Below, piece by piece: positions 17,546-26,670 of a stretch of DNA of 64,000 nt. Position numbers and translations under genes: made by a program. How positions within the stretch are numbered: position 1 is the stretch's first letter; each line of letters opens with the position of its first letter. The notes under the pieces are model-generated. The model worked only from the letters and a program-made list of their open reading frames with translations, had not been told where the DNA came from and ran no database searches. This DNA is from Aestuariibaculum sp. M13 (GTDB lineage: Bacteria > Bacteroidota > Bacteroidia > Flavobacteriales > Flavobacteriaceae). The stretch covers positions 62,001 through 126,000 of the forward strand of contig NZ_JANIAC010000005.1 in NCBI RefSeq assembly GCF_024723255.1, read 5' to 3'.

Positions 17546-20236
17546 TTACAATTTAAAGCTCAATCTTCCAAAAAGATAAGTTCCGTCTGAACCCATTTGA
17601 ACAGAATCGGCTAAACCACCCTGATCTGTCCAGCCATCAAATTGAGGTGTTGGATATTTGTTTAATAAATTGTTGGCTCCAATACTTATTTTAAGCTTTT
17701 CAGAAAGATCGTAACCAACACTTAAATCTAAGACTATGGAAGCTTTGTAAATATCGGTAGCAACTTCATATAAAGCATCGGCTTCTGCCTGAGTTGTTGC
17801 AGGAGAATCTACCCATTGAAAGTCTTGTAATTCAACTTTACTAAATTGAGTAAGGGTAAGGTTCGCATTAAATTTAGAAGTTGCATAGCCTAAATTCAAC
17901 CCAAATTTATAATCAGGTGCAGCGGCTTTCAAATAGGCTTGAGAGAATGGTCCGAAGAATGTAAACTCATTTAAATCACCATTATGGATGTCTTTAATTT
18001 TTAAGTCATTTATATTACCAATAAGTCCCACTTTAATATTACCATCACTACCAATTGGAGTATCGTAACTTAGTACAATATCAACTCCACTGGTTCTGGT
18101 ATCAACACCGTTGGCGAAAAACTGCGCAGCATCTACCTTTAATGGCCCTAAAATGGTTTGGTCGGTAAAGTTGTCTGTTAAGATGATGCGATCATCAACG
18201 GTAATGGAATAAGCATCAACTGTAGCAGTGAAATTACCTGCTTTAAAGGTGAATCCTAAGCTGGCATTAAATGCTTTTTCTTCGTTTAGCTGACCAATAC
18301 CAAAGGCTTTGGTAACGGTACTGTTGTTTGCAGATAGAAGGGAAGGTACAGACTCTCCGGCTACAATATTGGTGAAAATAAGGTTGTAATATAATTGTGC
18401 TAACGAAGGCGCTCTGAATCCTGTAGATATGGATCCACGAAGCGAAAAATCTTCACTTATTTTAAATCTGGTAGCTAATTTACCATTAAAAGTATTTCCA
18501 AAATCGCTATAAGTTTCGAATCTAACTGCCCCAGCCAGCATAAAGGCTTCACTGATGTTGACTTCGGAATCTAAATAAATCCCATAATTGGTTCTGCTGC
18601 GATCTACTTCGTTAGCTGGGCTGTAACCTGGAAATCCTTGAGATCCGCCAGGTAAATCGTCTCCATTGGCATCTGTTGCTACCGTTTGAAGTGCTGGATT
18701 TGTTATGACTACACCATTTTCATCATATAAGCCATATGAAGGAATTTCTCCTGAAAATATTCCGAAGTTTTCGGTTCGGTATTCAAAACCAAAGGCCAAA
18801 CTCACACCAGAAAAGATATCGTCATAATAATTACTAAAGTCAAGTCCTGTTGTGTTTTGTGATAAGTAATGGCCACCCGCATCAAAATCGACAGGAGAGG
18901 CATTTTTCATCGAGGCGTTATTACTGTTTTTTATGAAATAATGAAAGTTGTTTTTTCCGTAGGTGTTATTAAAATCAACATTCCAGCCATTTTGCATTTC
19001 ATGTCTTACACCAACGGATACTGAGGCATCGGTAATATTGGACGTAATTCTTGGAGTGAATCCATCGGGGTACAAACTGGGAACAGAACGGTTATCGCCA
19101 TCGTCAAAAGAATCTCTTGAAAACGCATTGGCGTTGGTGTCTCTAAAATTTCGACCACCAAAGGCATAAATTTCTGTGTTATCATTCACAGGAATTGATG
19201 AATTAATCATAAAATTGAAGCCATCAACACCCGCACTACCGTAACCTTTTCGCCAAGAAAATCCTGGTCTTAAGGTGTTTTCTTTTGAAAGAAATTCGGT
19301 TGTAATGTTAATATATCCGCCATCATCAGTTAAGGCTAAGCCGTAATTGGCGTCAATTTTTACAGTTTCACCATCCCAGTTTTTATCTTTTCCGTCTAAG
19401 CGATTTTTGCCTTCTACATTATAAAGTGTTTCACCTGTGGCTTCTTCCCAGCCATCGCCTATGGCTGTACTGTAAGCGCCATAGGTAATTCCGCCAGAGA
19501 ATCCATCGGTATTATCCCTTAGAACAATATTAATTACACCGGCAATAGCATCAGATCCGTACTGCGCTGAAGCACCATCTCTTAAAACTTCAATTCTTTT
19601 AATGGCATTGGCAGGAATGGCATTTAAATCGGTTCCTGAATTACCGCGTCCCCGAGTTCCGAAGATGTTTACCAAAGAAGATTGGTGTCTGCGTTTTCCA
19701 TTTATTAAAACTAAAGTTTGATCGGGACCTAAACCGCGTAAGGATGCCGGAACAATATGATCGGCACCATCGGATCCTGATTGCTTGCTGGCGTTAAAAG
19801 AAGGGGCAGCGTATTGTAAAATATCATTGACTTCCACCTTTCCTGTAGTTGAGGCTATTCCGGAAACATCTAAAACATCCACAGGGACTGGTGTGTCGGT
19901 AGCTGTCCGTTTAGGGCTTCGAGAGCCCACCAGAAGAACTTCGTCAAGACTAACGCCTTCCTCTAAAATGACATTTATTTTTGTTTGATTGTTAACAGGG
20001 ACTTCTTTTGAGTCAAAACCTACGGAGCTGAAAACTAAAATGGCATTACCATCAACATCAATAATAAATTCGCCATTAAAATCCGAAGTAGTCCCGCTAC
20101 TGGTACCTTTCACGACAATATTAACCCCCATAAGAGGTTCTCCTGAATTGTCTGTTACCGTACCTGAAACGCTTAGTTGAGCAAAAGAAAATGTTAAGCA
20201 ACATAGGCTTAACAGCAGTGTAAAAATACTTTTCAT
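17546..20236 (-). CDS. TonB-dependent receptor with N-terminal carboxypeptidase-regulatory-like domain
   Basis: An 896-residue outer-membrane receptor. The ATG at 20236 (MKSIFTLLLSLCCLTFSFAQ) gives a clean signal peptide, so the extra 13 residues in the longer frame are not used. A carboxypeptidase-D-like domain follows ('VSGTVTDNSGEPLMGVNIVVKGTSSGTTSDFNG' in parts), then the plug ('ASLRGLGPDQTLVLINGKRRH', 'RIEVLRDGASAQYGSDAIAG', 'VINIVLRD') and the barrel ending 'YLFGRLSFKL'. The plug resembles receptors of the 'iron complex' group rather than SusC; no SusD gene is adjacent. The substrate is unknown. The PepSY-type gene is divergent from it, a pairing often seen with siderophore receptors. 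Confidence 0.92.
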   Translation of the reverse strand: MKSIFTLLLSLCCLTFSFAQLSVSGTVTDNSGEPLMGVNIVVKGTSSGTTSDFNGEFIIDVDGNAILVFSSVGFDSKEVPVNNQTKINVILEEGVSLDEVLLVGSRSPKRTATDTPVPVDVLDVSGIASTTGKVEVNDILQYAAPSFNASKQSGSDGADHIVPASLRGLGPDQTLVLINGKRRHQSSLVNIFGTRGRGNSGTDLNAIPANAIKRIEVLRDGASAQYGSDAIAGVINIVLRDNTDGFSGGITYGAYSTAIGDGWEEATGETLYNVEGKNRLDGKDKNWDGETVKIDANYGLALTDDGGYINITTEFLSKENTLRPGFSWRKGYGSAGVDGFNFMINSSIPVNDNTEIYAFGGRNFRDTNANAFSRDSFDDGDNRSVPSLYPDGFTPRITSNITDASVSVGVRHEMQNGWNVDFNNTYGKNNFHYFIKNSNNASMKNASPVDFDAGGHYLSQNTTGLDFSNYYDDIFSGVSLAFGFEYRTENFGIFSGEIPSYGLYDENGVVITNPALQTVATDANGDDLPGGSQGFPGYSPANEVDRSRTNYGIYLDSEVNISEAFMLAGAVRFETYSDFGNTFNGKLATRFKISEDFSLRGSISTGFRAPSLAQLYYNLIFTNIVAGESVPSLLSANNSTVTKAFGIGQLNEEKAFNASLGFTFKAGNFTATVDAYSITVDDRIILTDNFTDQTILGPLKVDAAQFFANGVDTRTSGVDIVLSYDTPIGSDGNIKVGLIGNINDLKIKDIHNGDLNEFTFFGPFSQAYLKAAAPDYKFGLNLGYATSKFNANLTLTQFSKVELQDFQWVDSPATTQAEADALYEVATDIYKASIVLDLSVGYDLSEKLKISIGANNLLNKYPTPQFDGWTDQGGLADSVQMGSDGTYLFGRLSFKL

Positions 20237-20398
20237 ATGAAACAATGGATTGGTTAGTAATATAAAGATAATCAAAAAGTTAATAGAATTGTGTGCTCTT
20301 GAAATTCCTTAGAAAAGGAGGTTTTTTAGATTTATTTAACATAATCAGAATTTAAACCATATTGTTTTTAAGATGTCTTAAGGCTTAAAAACAAACCG

Positions 20399-20899
20399 AT
20401 GACTAACAAATACATGCGAATTATACATCGCTATTTAGGATTCTTTTTAATAGGAATCATGACCGTTTACGCCTTAAGTGGTGTGGTGTTAATTTTTAGA
20501 GATTCAGATTTTTTAAAGATTGAATCTGAAGTTGAAAAACAGCTACAGCCTAATTTGCCAACTAATCAACTAGGGCGGGAATTAAAAATCAGGGATTTTA
20601 AAGTAGCCAAAGAGGAAGGCGATGTTTTGTTCTTTAATAATGGGGAATATAACAAAGCAACAGGAGAGGCTAAATTCATTCAAAAGGAACTTCCATTAGT
20701 TTTAAATAAAATGACTAAGCTTCATAAGGCGAAGTCGAAAGATCCATTGTTTTATTTGAATATTTTCTTCGGGGTATCGTTGTTATTCTTCGCAATATCA
20801 TCATTTTGGATGTTTATGCCTAAAACACATATTTTTAGAAAAGGTATGTATTTTACCGTTTTTGGAATGGTGTTAACTTTTATCTTGTTATTCCTTTAG
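20399..20899 (+). CDS. PepSY-associated transmembrane protein
   Basis: A 166-residue protein with an N-terminal membrane helix ('RIIHRYLGFFLIGIMTVYALSGVVLIF'), a periplasmic segment of about 75 residues, and two C-terminal helices ('LNIFFGVSLLFFAISSFWMF', 'FTVFGMVLTFILLFL'). The 'HRYLGFFLIG...YALSGVVL' start is the PepSY-associated TM helix pattern of proteins linked to iron-siderophore reduction or uptake. It is shorter than full PepSY transporters. It is divergent from the TonB receptor gene across 162 bp. A second Met at residue 6 could also be the start. Confidence 0.75.
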   Translation: MTNKYMRIIHRYLGFFLIGIMTVYALSGVVLIFRDSDFLKIESEVEKQLQPNLPTNQLGRELKIRDFKVAKEEGDVLFFNNGEYNKATGEAKFIQKELPLVLNKMTKLHKAKSKDPLFYLNIFFGVSLLFFAISSFWMFMPKTHIFRKGMYFTVFGMVLTFILLFL

Positions 20900-20952
20900 T
20901 TTTAATTTTGTAGATATTGCGTCGATATTCTTAAAATAATTGAAGAATTAAC

Positions 20953-20960
20953 TACATTTG
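20953..20960 (+). promoter_or_regulatory. Possible -7 element for ychF
   Basis: TACATTTG matches TAnnTTTG and lies 53 bp before the ychF ATG. A proper -33 TTG was not found 19 bases upstream. Confidence 0.35.
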
Positions 20961-21013
20961 CACTCGCAAAAACGAAGACCTAAGTCTTAATATTTTATCT
21001 AATATTTAAATAC

Positions 21014-22108
21014 ATGAAAGCAGGTATTGTAGGATTACCAAACGTAGGGAAATCAACTTTATTCAATTGTTTGTCTAATGCAAAAGCACAAAGTGCGAAC
21101 TTCCCGTTCTGTACTATCGAGCCTAATATTGGGGTGGTAAACGTACCAGATCCGCGTTTGGAAAAATTAGAATCTTTAGTTAAGCCAGAGCGTGTATTGC
21201 CTGCAACTGTAGAAATTGTAGATATTGCAGGATTAGTAAAAGGAGCAAGTAAAGGTGAAGGTTTAGGAAATCAATTCCTTGCAAACATTAGAGAAACAGA
21301 TGCTATTTTACACGTATTACGTTGTTTTGATAACGATAATATCGTTCACGTTGATGGTAATGTAAACCCTATTCGAGATAAAGAAACTATCGATATGGAG
21401 TTACAGTTGAAAGACCTTGAGACTGTTGATAAGAAATTAGATAAAGTGAAGCGTGCTGCTAAAACTGGTAATAAAGAAGCTCAAAAGGAAGAGGCGGTTT
21501 TATTACAAATTAAAGCTGCTTTAGAGGAAGGAAAATCGGTTAGGGCTTTAGAATTTAATGAAGATGATTATGAAGATTTCGTGAAACCAGCACAGTTTAT
21601 TACAGAAAAACCAGTAATGTACGTTTGTAATGTAGATGAAGGTTCTGCGGTTTCTGGAAATGAATACGTTGAAAAAGTTCGTGAAGCGGTAAAAGATGAA
21701 AAAGCTGAAGTTTTAGTGCTTGCCGTTGGAACAGAAGCTGATATTAATGAACTGGAAGATTACGAAGAGCGTCAGATGTTCTTAGCTGATATTGGGTTAG
21801 AAGAACCGGGGTCTTCAAAGCTAATTCGTGCGGCTTATAAATTATTAAATCAGCAGACGTATTTTACGGCAGGTGTAAAGGAAGTACGTGCATGGACCGT
21901 AAATATTGGTGCTACTGCACCTCAGGCAGCTGGAGTAATCCACTCAGATTTTGAAAAAGGTTTTATTAGAGCTGAGGTAATTGGTTATGATGATTATGTA
22001 ACTTACGGTAGTGAAAGTAAAATTAAGGAAGCTGGAAAAATGCGTGTTGAAGGAAAGAATTACATTGTTAAAGATGGTGATGTAATGCATTTCTTATTCA
22101 ACGTTTAA
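21014..22108 (+). CDS. ychF: Redox-regulated ATPase YchF (Obg-family)
   Basis: A 364-residue protein of the universally conserved YchF/OLA1 family, which hydrolyses ATP in preference to GTP and binds ribosomes. The P-loop '[15 protein letters not shown]' (7-21), '[18 protein letters not shown]', '[20 protein letters not shown]' and the C-terminal TGS domain ('[32 protein letters not shown]') are complete, and the length is normal. The replacement of the G4 motif (NKxD) by 'CNVDE' is typical of the ATP-preferring subfamily. It is monocistronic, with a strong terminator. Confidence 0.97.
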   Translation: MKAGIVGLPNVGKSTLFNCLSNAKAQSANFPFCTIEPNIGVVNVPDPRLEKLESLVKPERVLPATVEIVDIAGLVKGASKGEGLGNQFLANIRETDAILHVLRCFDNDNIVHVDGNVNPIRDKETIDMELQLKDLETVDKKLDKVKRAAKTGNKEAQKEEAVLLQIKAALEEGKSVRALEFNEDDYEDFVKPAQFITEKPVMYVCNVDEGSAVSGNEYVEKVREAVKDEKAEVLVLAVGTEADINELEDYEERQMFLADIGLEEPGSSKLIRAAYKLLNQQTYFTAGVKEVRAWTVNIGATAPQAAGVIHSDFEKGFIRAEVIGYDDYVTYGSESKIKEAGKMRVEGKNYIVKDGDVMHFLFNV

Positions 22109-22132
22109 TAGAAAAATTTTAAATCATATTAT

Positions 22133-22167
22133 AAAATCCTGTATTGGTCCTCAATACAGGATTTTTT
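22133..22167. terminator. Bidirectional terminator between ychF and the PNGase F-like gene
   Basis: AAAATCCTGTATTG (22133-22146) pairs with CAATACAGGATTTT (22152-22165) around a 5-base loop and is followed by T residues. The genes on the two sides converge. Confidence 0.88.
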
Positions 22168-22186
22168 ATTTAAAAAGAATAATGAT

Positions 22187-24094
22187 CTAAATTTTATTGA
22201 AACGACGATTCATTATATGTTTTCCATCCATATGGATTTCCATAACATACCTTCCTTCTTCTAAATGGCTAACATCTAAATCAGTTTTGGAATCTTTAAT
22301 ATTGTCGAAGTCATGTTCTTCTATAAAAACGCCATCTTTGGTTAATCGCACTTTTAGTTTACATGCTTTATTGGCTGTTGTGAAAATGCTCAGACTATCT
22401 TTAGTCATGCGTGGATAGATGGTTACAGAATATTTTAGTCTGTTTAAATCGGTTTTTGCAGATTTGCTAACTCTAAAGGTGTAGTTCTGCTCGTTGCCAA
22501 AATCGTTTTCAAAGGCATGCAATATATTGTGATTTATATCCTTTAGTTGAAGCCTTCCAAAGCCAGCTTTTCTATTATACCAGAACTCTAAACCGTCACC
22601 AACCGTATCGGTTAGTTTTAATCTGTATTTGCCTTCAGCTAAATTTAAAGTATCGTAATACTGCGTTGCAGCTTCAAGATTATTAGGTGCTTTTTCAAAA
22701 ATAATAGTATTGTTTTCGTTTACAATAGTAAGGTGGTTTTCTCCTGGATTGTTATTGGTTAAAAAGTCTACAACTAGATTGGTAGGCAGGGTTGGGATAT
22801 CATCAAATTCTGAAGTTAATGTGTTGTCTCCAGTCCATTCATCTTTTTTGCCGTTTGGATTTGTTAGTGTAACAGTAAAATGATTAACACCTGATTTGTA
22901 TTCGATGTGATTAGGAATTGTTATCACTGTAGATTCGTAAAAAGGAAGATGGCCAACCCAGTCGAAGCTTTTTTCTTCAAAACCTTCCGTTTTATAAGAG
23001 ATTGTAACCGATGTTAAAGGTGCTTTTCCTAAGTTTCTGATTTTAATTTTGGGTTGAAAACCTTTCGGATTTTCTCTATTGAAAGCTTCATCGCTGTTTG
23101 GGGCTATGATGTCTTCAATTTCAACATCGTTAGTATGATTTGGTGTTTTGTATTGAAAGAAATACGAGGTGATTTGTTCTTTGGGCTGGTTGATATTATT
23201 AGCTGAAAAAGGCATCATATTTAAATCTAACACATGGCTGCTTTTAGTTAAAGGCATATCTATAATATCAGGAAGTTGTAAATCGCCCGGACACCAATCG
23301 GCGCGGTCGTAAATCCATGTGCCGCCTTGCGGGTATAACGGATTGTCGCTACATTCTTTCCATAAATCGCGCTTGTCAATTGTTTTGTTATCAAAAGTTA
23401 ATTCGCGCCATCGGCTGCAAAATTCACTGCAACCACTCGGGCGATCCATGCCGTGTCCTGTATGCTGAATTCTGAAACGTCCAAAGTCAGCATCATTTTG
23501 TTTTTTAATAGTTATCGGTTTTAAGCTATTTTCAATATCATTTTCTGGGTTGCCGTATTCAAAATTACCTTGCCACATCTCTTTGACGGAAACAAAATCG
23601 GCAACTGCCGGACCAAAATCTATTTTAAAGCCAATGGTTAAATCCCAGCCAGTTTCAGACGATTCATACCCAGAATGTACATAAGCCACCTGAACGCTAT
23701 CGTGTAAAAAGGGAGCAAAGTCGGTAACATCGGTTTTCCAGGTATAGTTCCAGCCTTCTTTAAAACTGCTTCCGTAAGGTGTAAGCATACGTCCGATTTC
23801 AAATTCACGCTCGTTATTATTTTCATCTATACAGGTAATTTTCACCCGATCCATGTAATCCCAATGCGCTATTTTCATGTGCTCTGGGTAAGCCAGTGTT
23901 AGATACATGGTCACTTTCCTAATGGCTTCAGATTTTGATGGAAATGTTGCCCATTCGGTAAATGTATTAACACCTTCTTTGGGATTGGTGGTTATTGTAG
24001 TTTTGTTGTGTGCAATAACATGAATGCTTTCCTTTTTCGGTGTTTTGTTGCACGCTATAAACAGAAATAAAAAGCCTAGTATAGAGTGTTTCAT
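22187..24094 (-). CDS. PNGase F-like lipoprotein (peptide-N-glycosidase family)
   Basis: A 635-residue lipoprotein (signal MKHSILGFLFLFIAC, Cys15). Residues about 40-330 align by eye with PNGase F, which cleaves N-glycans from asparagine. 'AHWDYMDRVKITC' has Asp79 in the place of catalytic Asp60; 'EFEIGRMLTPYG' matches 'YEIGRFITPYW'; 'GHGMDRPSGCSEFCSRWREL' places Glu224 where Glu206 sits; 'WIYDRADWCPGD' matches 'WAPDRAGWCPGM'. An equivalent of Glu118 is not clear ('AYVHSGYESS'). A long C-terminal part adds a CARDB-like segment (about 345-430) and a beta segment containing 'LTDTVGDGLEFWYN'. It lies 21 bp downstream of the transglutaminase-fold lipoprotein gene. Deglycosylation activity is inferred. 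Confidence 0.8.
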   Translation of the reverse strand: MKHSILGFLFLFIACNKTPKKESIHVIAHNKTTITTNPKEGVNTFTEWATFPSKSEAIRKVTMYLTLAYPEHMKIAHWDYMDRVKITCIDENNNEREFEIGRMLTPYGSSFKEGWNYTWKTDVTDFAPFLHDSVQVAYVHSGYESSETGWDLTIGFKIDFGPAVADFVSVKEMWQGNFEYGNPENDIENSLKPITIKKQNDADFGRFRIQHTGHGMDRPSGCSEFCSRWRELTFDNKTIDKRDLWKECSDNPLYPQGGTWIYDRADWCPGDLQLPDIIDMPLTKSSHVLDLNMMPFSANNINQPKEQITSYFFQYKTPNHTNDVEIEDIIAPNSDEAFNRENPKGFQPKIKIRNLGKAPLTSVTISYKTEGFEEKSFDWVGHLPFYESTVITIPNHIEYKSGVNHFTVTLTNPNGKKDEWTGDNTLTSEFDDIPTLPTNLVVDFLTNNNPGENHLTIVNENNTIIFEKAPNNLEAATQYYDTLNLAEGKYRLKLTDTVGDGLEFWYNRKAGFGRLQLKDINHNILHAFENDFGNEQNYTFRVSKSAKTDLNRLKYSVTIYPRMTKDSLSIFTTANKACKLKVRLTKDGVFIEEHDFDNIKDSKTDLDVSHLEEGRYVMEIHMDGKHIMNRRFNKI

Positions 24095-24115
24095 GAGGTA
24101 AAAGGATTTTTGACG

Positions 24116-25402
24116 TTATTCTAAAATCAATTTAAATTCTTCGTTTGGCTTTTCGTCTGTTTTTATGGAGAAGCTTTGTTCAATATTGTTCTTAATATTG
24201 CTCACCACAATTTTATAGTCTGTGTCTTTTTTTAGTTTAATTTTTAAGAATTTATTCATGTCGTCGGTTGGACGAGGCGAGTAGCCAAAATCAATAATTT
24301 TATCATCTAAGTAAACATCAACTCTGCAATCTAAACGAGAGTCGCTTTGTGAAGTATTCTCATTTTTAAAAACAACAAAATTTGCTATAAGTTCATCGTC
24401 TGCAAGTTTTGAATTCTCTATAGATTCTTTGTAAAGATCAATATAACGTTGGGTAACATTTACGCCATGTATATAAGGCTTTTCGTTGTTTTCGTCAGCT
24501 TTTCTTTTCCATTCTTTTAAACTTTTCAAGGTTTTAGGGTTTAAAAGGGTTGTGTCTAAAGTTTTCAATAGGAATTTTGCAGCTCTGCCTGCGTAATAAT
24601 ATTGCCCTGTGGGTTTGTAGGATACCGCGTAAATCCAGTGTAGTGGGTTGTTGGGGTCTGCTTTACCGGCATCCGCTAAAAACCAGGATTTGTTTAAATC
24701 GTCAGGGTAGTATTCTATAAATTTCCATTCGTTATCAATCCAGACTTCACACCAGGTGTGGTTGCCTTTCATGTTGGTCCACATGGCTGTTCCTGCTAAT
24801 CGGGAAGGAATACCAACGGAACGAAAAGCATCTGTTAATATTATAGATAATCCAGTACAAGTGGCCATATTTTCAGACATGGCTTCTTTTGGACTGGAAT
24901 CAACAATCGATCGTTTTATGTTGTATTCAACATTAACCTCTTTATTAATAGGTTTGGCAATGGCGAAAATAGCATCCTTTAAATTGGTTTCGTATTCCAC
25001 ATATTTTGAAAAACGTTCGTAAAAGTCTTTTCGCCAAGGGTCACGGGTTTCGGCAACATTGGTATATGGTAAAACATCATTGAAAAAGATAGAATCGGGC
25101 AGCGTTTTGCACCAAGGAAAACGCTCCCGAGCTTTATAGGCGTATGCGGCATTTTCTAAAAGGAAGTCAGCTTTTAAAGTAGTTAAATCGCGCTCGGGCA
25201 TATAACTTATTAAAAACGCCATACCTTCTTTTTGGTTTTTTGGAGCATCAGTTAATGCCTTTAAAATTTCGGGTGCGTTGTTATTTGCTTTAACTAAGGC
25301 GCTATCTAATAATGGATAATAGCTTTCGGGAATATCTTGGTATTTAGATTGGCAGCTTATTAAAACAGTTGCTGTAATAATTGATAAAACTAATTTTCTC
25401 AT
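24116..25402 (-). CDS. Transglutaminase-fold lipoprotein
   Basis: A 428-residue lipoprotein starting at the ATG at 25402 (MRKLVLSIITATVLISC, Cys17); the longer frame adds ten residues before the signal. Residues about 140-240 form a transglutaminase-like core with Cys182 ('ENMATCTGLSIILTDAFRSVGIPSR'), His215 ('GNHTWCEVWI') and Asp234 ('FIEYYPDD'), so the papain-like triad is intact. The C-terminal 110 residues look beta-rich. Such cores act as peptidases, cross-linkers or amidases; the eukaryotic cytosolic PNGase uses the same fold. It is the first gene of a two-gene unit with the PNGase F-like lipoprotein gene, which suggests joint work on glycoproteins. Substrate unknown. Confidence 0.8.
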   Translation of the reverse strand: MRKLVLSIITATVLISCQSKYQDIPESYYPLLDSALVKANNNAPEILKALTDAPKNQKEGMAFLISYMPERDLTTLKADFLLENAAYAYKARERFPWCKTLPDSIFFNDVLPYTNVAETRDPWRKDFYERFSKYVEYETNLKDAIFAIAKPINKEVNVEYNIKRSIVDSSPKEAMSENMATCTGLSIILTDAFRSVGIPSRLAGTAMWTNMKGNHTWCEVWIDNEWKFIEYYPDDLNKSWFLADAGKADPNNPLHWIYAVSYKPTGQYYYAGRAAKFLLKTLDTTLLNPKTLKSLKEWKRKADENNEKPYIHGVNVTQRYIDLYKESIENSKLADDELIANFVVFKNENTSQSDSRLDCRVDVYLDDKIIDFGYSPRPTDDMNKFLKIKLKKDTDYKIVVSNIKNNIEQSFSIKTDEKPNEEFKLILE

Positions 25403-25642
25403 GTTTTGGGTTAATATGTGTGAATGTGTCAAATTATGAAAAAGGTAAAACTTAGGCTTTCAATTTTCGACTAACAACAGGTTTGCTTGTCTGAACATCG
25501 TAATATTTTGTTATATCTAAGAGTTGTTTTAAAATAGCGTTATACCTTCGCGCTGTGAAATGAGCTTTGCAATACATTTGAAGTTAGTAAAAATGTTACA
25601 GGCTAATTCCATCTGACAATAATATCAAATAGAAATCAACAG

Positions 25643-26548
25643 ATGAAATCAAGACAATCTTTTATCTACGGTGTTTTAATAGGGATACTGGCGGTGGTAT
25701 TATTTTCTTCAAAGGCCGTAATGGTAAAATTGGCTTATCAATACAACGTTGATGCTATAAGTGTGCTATTGTTACGCATGTTGTTTTCATTCCCTTTTTA
25801 CATTATTATAATTTATATCTACAGGAATGAAAAAAAGTCTTTAGAAGTGACCCGAAAAGATTACGTATGGGTAGTGTTTTTTGGTTTTGTGGGGTATTAT
25901 TTAGCGAGTTATTTTGATTTTGTTGGACTGACTTATATTAAGGCAAGTTTAGAGCGTATTATTCTGTTTATCTATCCAACTATTGTATTGTTTTTTAATA
26001 AGTTTTTTTTGAAGAAACCTATAACCAAAGTGCAGGCAGGAGCGATACTGTTAACATATATAGGGGTAGTTATCGCCTTTTGGGATGAGGTTGCCATTTC
26101 GGGAAATGACACCTATTTAGGAGGTTTTTTAATTTTTTTAAGTGCCGTGACCTATGCGTCGTATTTGGTTGGAACCGGATGGCTAATTCCTAAATTTGGA
26201 GTGGTAAAGTTTACATCTTATGCTATGTTGGTATCATGTATATGTGTGTTTATTCATTATGGATTTATAAATGAAATTGATTTATTAAGTTTTCCTTGGC
26301 AGGTTTACGGTTACGGATTTTTAATTGCGGTTTTTGCAACGGTTATTCCGTCGTTTTTAGTGTCAATGTCCATTAAGTTAATCAGTTCGTCAAACTTTGC
26401 GATTGTTGCAGGTATTGGGCCAATATCAACAATCATTCTGGCATCCATCTTCTTAAATGAAAAATTAACATTGTTGCAATTTTTTGGAGCATTAATAGTT
26501 ATCATTGGGATATTATTTGTCAGCCTAAAAAAAGAATCAAAAAATTAA
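25643..26548 (+). CDS. EamA/DMT-family transporter
   Basis: A 301-residue inner-membrane protein with about ten hydrophobic helices arranged as two EamA repeats ('GVLIGILAVVLFSSKAVMVKLAY...' and 'GGFLIFLSAVTYASYLVGTGWLI...'). The second repeat ends in 'LNEKLTLLQFFGALIVIIGILFVSL', the usual EamA closing motif. Family members export amino acids or other metabolites; the substrate cannot be read from sequence. The 240 bp upstream is shared with the divergent transglutaminase-fold gene; TACATTTG at 25573-25580 resembles a -7 element. Confidence 0.88.
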   Translation: MKSRQSFIYGVLIGILAVVLFSSKAVMVKLAYQYNVDAISVLLLRMLFSFPFYIIIIYIYRNEKKSLEVTRKDYVWVVFFGFVGYYLASYFDFVGLTYIKASLERIILFIYPTIVLFFNKFFLKKPITKVQAGAILLTYIGVVIAFWDEVAISGNDTYLGGFLIFLSAVTYASYLVGTGWLIPKFGVVKFTSYAMLVSCICVFIHYGFINEIDLLSFPWQVYGYGFLIAVFATVIPSFLVSMSIKLISSSNFAIVAGIGPISTIILASIFLNEKLTLLQFFGALIVIIGILFVSLKKESKN

Positions 26549-26670
26549 TTTCGAGGTTCTTAACAAAATACACCCTTAATATTGTTAATTATTTTGTCGA
26601 AATGAGGTTTCATTTTTTCGCGGAGTGTATTATATTAGCATCAAATCTCACTTAACTTACTGGAAATTTT

